From JAGGAG01 sp031402225 (GTDB taxonomy: Bacteria; Gemmatimonadota; Gemmatimonadetes; Gemmatimonadales; GWC2-71-9): a DNA stretch of 9,807 nucleotides. A program made the translations under genes and the position numbers. The notes under the pieces are model-generated. The model worked only from the letters and a program-made list of their open reading frames with translations, was not told the origin of the DNA and searched no databases. Location: the NCBI GenBank assembly GCA_031402225.1, contig JANNSD010000138.1, forward strand, positions 1-9,807, given 5' to 3'. This document shows, piece by piece, positions 1-5,821 of the stretch (position 1 is its first letter; each line of letters opens with the position of its first letter).

Positions 1-69
1 GATCTGTACCACCGCCGCCACCGCTGCTGCGAGGCCACCGATCAGGAGAACCGCACTCAACACGCTCAT
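1..69 (-). CDS. Partial hydrophobic ORF, N-terminus only (leaves window at left edge)
   Basis: An ATG at 69-67 opens a frame that stays open for 23 codons to the window edge. It encodes M-S-V-L-S-A-V-L-L-I-G-G-L-A-A-A-V-A-A-V-V-Q-I, a continuous hydrophobic stretch compatible with a signal peptide or a membrane helix. It lies 99 bp downstream of the preceding gene on the same strand. The upstream sequence has only a weak ribosome-binding site (CTGGA, six bases before the ATG). The frame is open back to a TGA at 142-144, so a GTG at 96-94 is another possible start. No function can be assigned from 23 residues. A real gene start is the simplest reading, but chance is not excluded. Confidence 0.4.
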   Translation of the reverse strand, partial: MSVLSAVLLIGGLAAAVAAVVQI

Positions 70-151
70 CGTCGTTCCAGGGTCCGGGACAGTCACGCTG
101 ATTTCACCCTGCCCGAATGTGACTACCGCTGTGTCACGGGATCATCAAGCC

Positions 152-175
152 ACGGTGACGGATGCGTTTCACCGT
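152..175 (-). other. Small inverted repeat across the stop codon of the DUF155-like gene
   Basis: ACGGTGA at 152-158 is the perfect reverse complement of TCACCGT at 169-175, with a 10-nt loop. The right arm contains the TGA stop codon of the gene ending at 169. There is no U-tract on either strand, so it is at best a weak hairpin and not a clear terminator. The rest of 70-168 holds nothing I can name. Confidence 0.2.
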
Positions 176-1278
176 CCCCAATGCAGCAGCGAGAGCACCA
201 GTTCCGACAAAATGAGCACGACGATGATGATCTCGAGCGCCTCGGACCGCGCCGCCACCGCCATGTCATTCAGCGCCTCGGCCATCGTCTGCGCCAGCGT
301 CAGCTTCCGTTCCACGCTCTGCCGCCACGCCGGTTCATTCATCACGTCGAGCGTCGCCCGGTAGATCCGGGCCAGGTAGATGTCGTCGGTGAGGCGGACG
401 GCATTGATGGCCTGCTCGATCAGCCGTGAGGTCCTCGCCGTCACCTGGTGCAGTTCGGTGACCACGCGCTGCGACCGTCGGGCGAACAGGGCACCCGGTC
501 CCATCCCCATTGCCGCGGCCCGCGCGTCGAGCTGGGGCAGGCGGCTCTCGAGGACCGCATCGTACACCTCGAGCTCGAGCAACTGGGCGGTGGCGAACTC
601 AATCAGGAACTCGACATCGTGGTCCGTGGGGTCCGGCTCCACGACCACGGCGGCATCGTACGCCACGATCGTGCGGTCAAGCTGGGTGTATCGAAAGTCT
701 CGCCCCAGCAGGCTCTGCCGCGCCGCCGGCGCCAGTGCACGCTCCTCGCCGAGGAGGAGGCGGGCCAGGTCCGACTCGCCGAAACCGCCCTCCGGCTCGC
801 GACTGAGGCGCAGGATGGCGTATTCCTCCCTGACAGCGCTCCGCTCCGGCTCCTGGATCGCTGGGCCGAGCAGCGCCTCCACACTGCTCGCCAGCGCGTC
901 GCCCCAGCTACGCGTGTCGGCGCCATGGATCAGGTCGGCGACAATGGGAACGAGCTCGGCCCAGGTGCACTCCGGATCCCACGCCAGGATCCGCCGGCAA
1001 CTGAGGACACCGAAGTCGTAGACCGCGACATGCAGGGTCTCTGACCACCCCGCCGGCAGTTCCGGCACCGGCGGTCGCGTCACGTCCTCGGAGAGGTCCA
1101 GGATGAGCGGTGGCACCGGAATGCGGATGCTGCCCCTGGCCTCGGTGCGGCGCAGCACCGGTCGCCGGCCCTCGCGCCCGGAGGATCGGACGCGCACCTC
1201 GGCGTGGGCGAGGTCGATGCGCTCGCCCACGTCGATCAGCAGGGTCAGTGTCAGCAAGCCCTCTAGCGGAGGCACCAT
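169..1278 (-). CDS. C-terminally membrane-anchored protein, DUF155/RMD1-RMND1-like
   Basis: A 369-residue protein. The sequence shows a beta-rich N-terminal half with the segment HVAVYDFGVLSCRRILAW (residues 83-100), an alpha-helical, charged region from about 220 to 345 (QLLELEVYDAVLESRL, then RLTDDIYLARIYRATLDV), and one C-terminal hydrophobic helix (about 347-366) followed by HWGR at the end. This order matches the DUF155 family (yeast RMD1, human RMND1 and bacterial relatives): a 'YDFGV..' strand early, helices with ERKL-type heptads, and a final LE-I-I-I-V transmembrane anchor. In eukaryotes the family supports mitochondrial translation; the bacterial role is not established. There is no N-terminal signal peptide, so the body probably stays in the cytoplasm with a tail anchor. 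The start ATG at 1278 is the first start codon after the in-frame stop at 1303 and has only a weak, distant GAGG. It lies 24 bp after the previous gene, suggesting co-transcription. The family call rests on remembered architecture, not a search. Confidence 0.65.
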   Translation of the reverse strand: MVPPLEGLLTLTLLIDVGERIDLAHAEVRVRSSGREGRRPVLRRTEARGSIRIPVPPLILDLSEDVTRPPVPELPAGWSETLHVAVYDFGVLSCRRILAWDPECTWAELVPIVADLIHGADTRSWGDALASSVEALLGPAIQEPERSAVREEYAILRLSREPEGGFGESDLARLLLGEERALAPAARQSLLGRDFRYTQLDRTIVAYDAAVVVEPDPTDHDVEFLIEFATAQLLELEVYDAVLESRLPQLDARAAAMGMGPGALFARRSQRVVTELHQVTARTSRLIEQAINAVRLTDDIYLARIYRATLDVMNEPAWRQSVERKLTLAQTMAEALNDMAVAARSEALEIIIVVLILSELVLSLLHWGR

Positions 1279-1302
1279 GACACAGGATAGCCTCGTCGGC
1301 GC

Positions 1303-1767
1303 TCACGGCAACACGCCATGGCTGCCACCTCCCAGGAGCGACTGCAGCTGGCCGTCGGGTTGGCCCGAAGTCGTCACCGTCACGCCGCCGAGATATCGCG
1401 GGTCGGGGAAGGCGGTGGGGGACCCCTCGGTATGGAAGGTATGAGTCACGTAGACCTCGTATTGCCCCGGCCCGACTGCTGACAATATCGCATCGTATTC
1501 ATGCTGCTCGATGCCGGGAACGATGGCGACATCGAGCGGTCGGGCCGCAACCTGCAGCATCAGCTTTCGGCGCCGTCGCAGGACGGTGGCCGAAAGGACC
1601 CAGCCGCTGTACCCCGCACTCATCTGCCCTCGAATGACGACTTCACTGGAGACAACAGCCAGGGAGAATGGCCTGGCGGGCTCATGCTCCGGAACGATAC
1701 GCGCCTGGAACGCGAGACCGATGCGTGCAGGAGAGACTCGGTCGCGCAGCGGCGAACGGAAGGACAC
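1303..1767 (-). CDS. Small beta-rich hypothetical protein
   Basis: About 154 residues from a GTG start at 1767, which is preceded by GAGG eight bases upstream. A TTG at 1794 would give 163 residues but has no good ribosome-binding site. I do not recognise the family. Alternating hydrophobic strands (PFSLAVVSSEVVIRGQM; KLMLQVAARPLDVAIV; GQYEVYVTHTF) and a 'GPGQYEVYV' strand suggest a single Ig-like beta-sandwich, like the small domains that pack in secreted proteins. It has no signal peptide and no cysteine. RRRRK in the middle is a marked basic patch. The stop TGA is 24 bp before the DUF155-like gene, so the two are probably one transcript. The frame is also continuous with the lipoprotein gene upstream except for that gene's single TAG at 1848-1846. 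It is likely real because codon use and length are gene-like; its function is unknown. Confidence 0.6.
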   Translation of the reverse strand: MSFRSPLRDRVSPARIGLAFQARIVPEHEPARPFSLAVVSSEVVIRGQMSAGYSGWVLSATVLRRRRKLMLQVAARPLDVAIVPGIEQHEYDAILSAVGPGQYEVYVTHTFHTEGSPTAFPDPRYLGGVTVTTSGQPDGQLQSLLGGGSHGVLP

Positions 1768-1845
1768 GTGGTCACCCTCGGGCGATGTTGGCAAGCGAAT
1801 ACGTGGACCTGCAGCGGTCGGATCCCGCGGCGGGGCCGCACGATA

Positions 1846-3144
1846 CTAGAAAACCGGCAATTCCCGGCGCGTGATGTTGCCCCGCTGGTCGATGCCGAAC
1901 AGGATGAACGCGCGGTAGTCGGCGAGGTTGGGCCGGCCATTCCCCAGCGGTACCAGGGGCAATGGCGGCTCAAGGTACCCCGCGGCATTGAAGGCGCCGA
2001 TGTCGGGCTGGCCATCGGGAACACCGAGTGAGCCGTCACTGAGCCGGGCCAGCGCGAAAAGCCCGACGAAGTCGTTGTCCAAATCCGCCACCGACACCGA
2101 CACTTCAATCGCGGAGGTGCCCACGAAACTCCGTCCGAGGCTCACGAACACCGGCGGCGAGCCGCCGGGCGCCGTGCCCAGGGGGCGATCCAGCCAGGGC
2201 GTGGTGTTCCCCCGCTCATCCTCGACCCGCAACGACGCACACATCGGGGTTGTGCTCGAGGCGAGGCCGAACTCGAATGCGCCGATCACGGTGACGCTGT
2301 CCGCGCGCGACGTCCGGCCGGACGACAGGCCCCGGCGGGTTCGCGGGCCGGTCGGCAGGAGCGAGGTGCCGCTACAGTCCGTGACGTCGTAGGTGTAGCG
2401 CTCGACATCCTTGTCCGGGTCGCTGGCCTTGAAGTAGAACGCGAAGCCGCCGTCCTGCGTGCCGCTCTCGAACCGCGTGACGGTGGGCCGGACCGCCAGC
2501 TCCGAGCAGCGGATGCGAAACGAAACCCGGCCTCCCCCCCGCGCGGCCAGTGCGACGTGGCGCAGGCCGCGGCCGTCGCTGGTGACCTCGCAGTTCGGCG
2601 CTACCGCGCCCAGCTCGACCTCATAGTCACCGGCCGGAAGCGAGTCCACCCTCAGCGTGTCGTTCCCACCGGTAATGAGGAAGCGCTCGGCGATGCCGCT
2701 GCCGGCGATCCGCACGTAGAACTGATCATCGGCGCCCGCCCCGTCCGTGCCGGTTTCGACCACCAGCGGCGAACTGCAGATGACCTGAAATCGGGCCAAT
2801 GCGGTGTTGGCTCCCTCGGGCACCAGGATGACCTGCTCCGCGCCGTCGCGGACCGAGCAGTTCCCCGGCAGGCCATCCACGATGACACGGTAGGTGGCCG
2901 GAACGACACTCAGGATGACGGTGTCCGCCGGTGCCGCCGTGATGACGGTATCGATGCCGGTGGTGCCGGACAGCTCCACGACGTGGAAGGTGTACCGGTC
3001 CCCTGCCGCGATCCCGCTCGGCACGTCGAGCTTGTTCACGATCGCCAGGTAAGGGGGGCCCGCCCGTCCGCCAGGCTCGGACTCCTGTCCGCACGCCGCC
3101 AGGACAGCGACCACCCCGAGCAGCAGCAACCGCGACTGTGGCAT
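1846..3144 (-). CDS. Secreted lipoprotein with two 2-Cys beta modules and two Ig-like domains
   Basis: A 432-residue lipoprotein. The N-terminus has Arg5, a hydrophobic core and the lipobox L-A-A-C with Cys18, so it is expected to be lipidated and held in the outer membrane or periplasm. Two modules follow at about 32-123 and 126-213. Each carries 'LPGNC' or 'VAPNC' before a strand and ends in a second Cys: Cys96/Cys123 and Cys185/Cys213, probably disulfides. The second reads NDTLRVDSLPAGDYEVELG, the typical form of this module. Residues 214-320 (with Cys257/Cys302 and ASDPDKDVERYTYDVTD) and 330-432 (SVSVADLDNDFVGLF) look like two related Ig-like beta-sandwiches. No catalytic motif is visible, so a binding or structural role is likely. 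The ATG at 3144 is the only ATG after an in-frame TGA about eight codons upstream. No clear ribosome-binding site precedes it. The stop is TAG. Confidence 0.8.
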   Translation of the reverse strand: MPQSRLLLLGVVAVLAACGQESEPGGRAGPPYLAIVNKLDVPSGIAAGDRYTFHVVELSGTTGIDTVITAAPADTVILSVVPATYRVIVDGLPGNCSVRDGAEQVILVPEGANTALARFQVICSSPLVVETGTDGAGADDQFYVRIAGSGIAERFLITGGNDTLRVDSLPAGDYEVELGAVAPNCEVTSDGRGLRHVALAARGGGRVSFRIRCSELAVRPTVTRFESGTQDGGFAFYFKASDPDKDVERYTYDVTDCSGTSLLPTGPRTRRGLSSGRTSRADSVTVIGAFEFGLASSTTPMCASLRVEDERGNTTPWLDRPLGTAPGGSPPVFVSLGRSFVGTSAIEVSVSVADLDNDFVGLFALARLSDGSLGVPDGQPDIGAFNAAGYLEPPLPLVPLGNGRPNLADYRAFILFGIDQRGNITRRELPVF

Positions 3145-3216
3145 GGCGCAGATGATCGCTGGCCGGCGTCACCATTCATGCGGCGGGACGTAACGGCCCG
3201 GTGATGACTCACTACC

Positions 3217-3230
3217 CTTGTCGTGACAAG
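3217..3230 (-). promoter_or_regulatory. Perfect short palindrome overlapping a -35-like hexamer
   Basis: CTTGTC at 3217-3222 and GACAAG at 3225-3230 are perfect reverse complements separated by two bases. On the minus strand this places TTGTCA (one mismatch to TTGACA) about 80 bp upstream of the ATG at 3144. Seventeen bases later lies CATCAC, a poor -10 match. The palindrome could be an operator over the promoter of the three-gene set 3144-169, or chance. The position just after the terminator-like hairpin is where a new promoter would be expected. Confidence 0.3.
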
Positions 3231-3240
3231 AACATGACAC

Positions 3241-3268
3241 GGCCCCGCCCGGACTACCGGACGGGGCC
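3241..3268 (-). terminator. Terminator-like GC-rich hairpin
   Basis: The arms are 3241-3252 (GGCCCCGCCCGG) and 3257-3268 (CCGGACGGGGCC) with a 4-nt loop. On the plus strand the 12-bp stem has a C/A mismatch. On the minus strand the same pair is U/G, so all 12 positions pair in RNA of the gene strand. It stands 132 bp after the stop of the beta-helix lipoprotein gene. The sequence after it (GTGTCATGTTCTTGTC) is only weakly T-rich, so termination would be imperfect or factor-assisted. It probably ends the upstream transcript or protects its 3' end. Confidence 0.55.
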
Positions 3269-3283
3269 TGCCACATTCATGGG

Positions 3284-3395
3284 CTAACGCCTAGCGCCTA
3301 GCGCCTAACGCCTAACGCCCAACGCCTAACGCCTAACGCCTAACGCCTAACGCCTAACGCCTAACGCCCAACGCCCAACGCCTGACGCCTGACGC
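3284..3395. repeat. 16 tandem copies of a 7-bp repeat (consensus CTAACGC)
   Basis: Sixteen contiguous 7-bp units fill exactly 112 bp. Plus-strand unit types in order: one CTAACGC, two CTAGCGC, two CTAACGC, one CCAACGC, six CTAACGC, two CCAACGC, two CTGACGC. Variants sit in blocks, as expected from copying of neighbours by slippage. The array starts six bases after the stop codon of the beta-helix lipoprotein gene and ends 15 bp before the terminator-like hairpin, so it is transcribed as that gene's 3' untranslated region. It is not a CRISPR: there are no spacers. Confidence 0.95.
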
Positions 3396-3400
3396 CTGCA

Positions 3401-5719
3401 TCACGGAGTCGACGCGCTCTGCCAGCCGCGCGACCAGCCCTCGAAGAAGGGCGCGATCCCGACCGACGGTGACACCGCACCGATGAAGTTCACGTTGTCG
3501 AAGAAGCCCGCCGGCGGCGTTGCGCCGGTGGTCGTGCCGGCGAAGGACGCCGCAATCCGGTAATCGGGCAACTGACCCCGATCGAACTGGGCGTTGTTCC
3601 GGAACGCGAAGCCAGCCGGGTTGACCTGAATGGCATTGGCCGGGTCCTGCAGCAACAGCGTGACTACGTCTGCCGCCGCAGAGCCCGTGTACGAGCCGCA
3701 GGTCGTCGGGTCCGTACCGGACCCAAGGTCGCCGCCAACCCCGGACGCGAAGTAGCCGAGTACGTTGTTGCCGGAGAAGATCGAGTTGCGGATGTTGATG
3801 CCGCTCGCTGTCGTGATATCAACGCACGTGTTGTTCGACGGGTCATCGATGTCACCCGCGACACGCATGTTGAACACGATCCCGTTGAACAGCTGGCCCG
3901 CGCTCCCGCGACGCAGGTGGAAGCCCTGTCGCTTGTTCTCGGTCGCGGTGTTCGTCTGGTCAGCCGGATTGGTCTGGCCGATCATGGTGAAGTTGTACAC
4001 CACGGGGTTCGTGCGGCCCTGGGTGAAGGAGCCCCGGTTTGCCGAGCGCTGTGCGTGGTCACCCTCGATCCCGTTGTCGCTGTCGATCGGATCGGCCACC
4101 TGGACGAAGTACTGTACCCGACCGGCCCAGCCCTGGGTCCAGTCGAGCGCATCGTCCTGGTTCGCCGTGGCGAGGAGGCCCTTGACGTCGAACGTGCCAC
4201 CGAAAACCTCGAAGCCATCGTCCTTGCCGGCGTGAACCTGGATGTTCCGCAGGACGGTCGCGCTGCCCACGCCACCCAGGGTCAGGTTGTTCAGCTCGGA
4301 GTTCGAGGTGTTCGGGTCAGGCCAGCCACCGAACTCCACGATGATATGACGCAGCACGCCGCTGCTATCCGCGGGGTTGGTGCCACCGTACACCGGGGCG
4401 TTGCCTTCGCCAATGTCCTCGTTGCAGGCGACTGCCGTCTGCCGCCCGGTGATGACCTGGCAGACCCCGTCGGCCGCGCCGGTGTTCGGGCTCGGCTCGG
4501 TGAGCGGCGCATTGCCCGCGATCCAGAGACCCCGCCAGCAGCCCTTCGTCTTGCTTCCCTCGGCCAGTGTGCAGGTGAACTTGATCGGGGCGTTCGGCTG
4601 GCCGTCTGCGATGATCCGGCCGTCACGCTCAACGAAGAGCGCGGCAACCGTGATGCCCTGCACCAGCGTGCCGGGCTCGATCGTGAGCGTGGCACCGTTG
4701 GTGACCCGCACGATCTGCTGCAGCACGTACGTGTTCGACCGCGTCCACAGCGTGTTGCTGGTGATGTCGGCGGTCACGTTCACCGTGCCGGCCGGCGCGT
4801 CGCGCCCTGGAATGACCTGGCCAACCGGCGAGCCGGCAACCAGGTTGCCCGGAGCCGCTGCGCCCTGCAAAATGGCGAGCGCGTCGGTGCTGCTCAGGTT
4901 CCGGGTGCCGTCTGGCTGGACGCCGACGTTGTTCAGGCTGTTCGGGGTGAACGGCGTCAGGTTGCCCGCGATCGCGAGATCGCGCCCCGTCTCATCCGCG
5001 ATCACGTCGAGCACGCCGACGCTCACCTGCAGAATGATCAGCGCGTCCGTGGACGTGACCTGGGTTGCCGCCGAGCTGAGGTCGACGTTGCCGTACTTGA
5101 GGCCCGCGACGTTCTGCCCGTTGAAGAACGTGATCCGGGGATCGCGCTGGGGCTCGAGCAGCGTGATCCAGTCGGCGAGCGCCATCGGTGCAGCACGCTG
5201 CGCCAGCGGCACGTCACTGGCCGGCACCGCCCGGACACTGCTCAGGCTGACCCGCTGGAGGCTCTTGTTGGCGGCCTCGTCGGTATCGAACCGCAGGGTC
5301 TTGGCGAAATCGGCGCGACCAACCTTGAACACATACGTTGCCACGCGATCGCTGAACCCGTCGGCGGAAATCGCCGCCAGGCGCAGGTCACCGCTTGCCG
5401 CCGCGGCGGCATTGGTATAAGCCATGACCCGGTCCGAGGCATCCTGCCCCTCGAACGTGAGGGCGGCGGGGTCGAACCGCAGGTGACCCTGGACCGCGGC
5501 AAGCGGATCCCGGCCCTGCTTGCTGACGCGAAGCGCAACGGCCACCCGGCCGTCGGCGACTGGAGAATAGGCCAACTGCAGATTGGCGTCCGACGGCGCA
5601 GCGTCGGTGCCCGCCGATCCGGCCGGACCCACAGCCTGGTCACCGCAGGCGGCGAGCAGGAGCATGGCGCCCAGGGCGGCTGCCTTGCCGCGCCATGCAA
5701 GAAGTGTCGAGTGCTTCAT
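3401..5719 (-). CDS. Lipoprotein with cohesin-like, dockerin-like and right-handed beta-helix domains
   Basis: A 772-residue lipoprotein. The start ATG at 5719 has AAGGA six bases upstream and gives a clean signal peptide (M-K-H at the start, lipobox L-A-A-C, Cys25). A start 25 codons earlier would bury the signal. Residues about 45-165 resemble a cohesin beta-sandwich (AAVQGHLRFDPAALTFEG). Residues 208-290 hold two dockerin-like repeats, each ending STDAL-(I/A)-ILQ, but the calcium loop is degenerate: the first lacks the DG pair and both carry extra residues. From about 315 to 700 comes a right-handed beta-helix-like domain with GATLTIEPGTLVQG, GKDDGFEVFGGTFDVKGLL and DDALDWTQGWAGRVQYFV, a signature I associate with widespread secreted lipoproteins of Bacteroidota and related phyla. 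Six cysteines (383, 394, 420, 432, 632, 674) could form three disulfides. The tail FEGWSRGW resembles the family's usual end. No sugar-cleaving residues are evident; binding or adhesion is the likeliest role. Confidence 0.85.
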   Translation of the reverse strand: MKHSTLLAWRGKAAALGAMLLLAACGDQAVGPAGSAGTDAAPSDANLQLAYSPVADGRVAVALRVSKQGRDPLAAVQGHLRFDPAALTFEGQDASDRVMAYTNAAAAASGDLRLAAISADGFSDRVATYVFKVGRADFAKTLRFDTDEAANKSLQRVSLSSVRAVPASDVPLAQRAAPMALADWITLLEPQRDPRITFFNGQNVAGLKYGNVDLSSAATQVTSTDALIILQVSVGVLDVIADETGRDLAIAGNLTPFTPNSLNNVGVQPDGTRNLSSTDALAILQGAAAPGNLVAGSPVGQVIPGRDAPAGTVNVTADITSNTLWTRSNTYVLQQIVRVTNGATLTIEPGTLVQGITVAALFVERDGRIIADGQPNAPIKFTCTLAEGSKTKGCWRGLWIAGNAPLTEPSPNTGAADGVCQVITGRQTAVACNEDIGEGNAPVYGGTNPADSSGVLRHIIVEFGGWPDPNTSNSELNNLTLGGVGSATVLRNIQVHAGKDDGFEVFGGTFDVKGLLATANQDDALDWTQGWAGRVQYFVQVADPIDSDNGIEGDHAQRSANRGSFTQGRTNPVVYNFTMIGQTNPADQTNTATENKRQGFHLRRGSAGQLFNGIVFNMRVAGDIDDPSNNTCVDITTASGINIRNSIFSGNNVLGYFASGVGGDLGSGTDPTTCGSYTGSAAADVVTLLLQDPANAIQVNPAGFAFRNNAQFDRGQLPDYRIAASFAGTTTGATPPAGFFDNVNFIGAVSPSVGIAPFFEGWSRGWQSASTP

Positions 5720-5725
5720 TGGGTT

Positions 5726-5730
5726 TCCTT
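5726..5730 (-). promoter_or_regulatory. Ribosome-binding site that fixes the start at 5719
   Basis: AAGGA on the minus strand lies six bases before the ATG at 5719-5717. It decides between this start, which yields a normal lipoprotein signal peptide, and the ATG-like start 75 bp further upstream, which does not. Confidence 0.7.
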
Positions 5731-5756
5731 GTGTGTAATACCCTTGGGAGTGCCGT

Positions 5757-5788
5757 GGTACGGCGAGCCAGGCAGCGCTCGCCGTACC
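5757..5788 (-). terminator. Perfect 12-bp intergenic hairpin between two lipoprotein genes
   Basis: GGTACGGCGAGC at 5757-5768 and GCTCGCCGTACC at 5777-5788 pair perfectly around an 8-nt loop. The hairpin starts 33 bases after the stop of the upstream lipoprotein gene and ends 37 bases before the next start codon. No U-tract follows on either strand, so it may be a partial terminator, an RNA stability or processing element that adjusts expression between the two genes, or an operator. The remainder of 5720-5821 has no promoter I can support. Confidence 0.55.
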
Positions 5789-5821
5789 CAACACAGGAAC
5801 TTCGTCCCTCTCGCGCCGTGC

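Larger units (their letters stand above)
3145..3400 (-). other. 256-bp intergenic region
   Basis: This gap separates the beta-helix lipoprotein gene (ends 3401) from the next lipoprotein gene (starts 3144). Read on the minus strand it holds, in order, the heptamer repeat, a terminator-like hairpin, a short palindrome with a -35-like element, and about 70 bp of leader without recognised signals. I see no gene in it on either strand. Confidence 0.7.

Noticed and set aside
70..141. A PEP-CTERM-like sorting tail (VPDPGTT then a hydrophobic run) in the left-edge frame
   Set aside because: An in-frame TGA at 142-144 leaves no room for a protein body before it, and the rest of the tail is outside the window. 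The likeness is probably chance next to a new gene start.
1795..1845. Terminator in the gap between the lipoprotein and the small beta protein
   Set aside because: Only a 5-bp GCGGC/GCCGC stem with a 3-nt loop and no U-tract is present, too weak to call.
3284..3395. CRISPR array
   Set aside because: The units are 7 bp and contiguous with no spacers, so it is a simple tandem repeat.
5720..5794. A 25-codon N-terminal extension of the beta-helix lipoprotein
   Set aside because: It would put the lipobox signal in the middle of the chain and overlaps the 12-bp hairpin. The ATG at 5719 has a proper ribosome-binding site and signal peptide.
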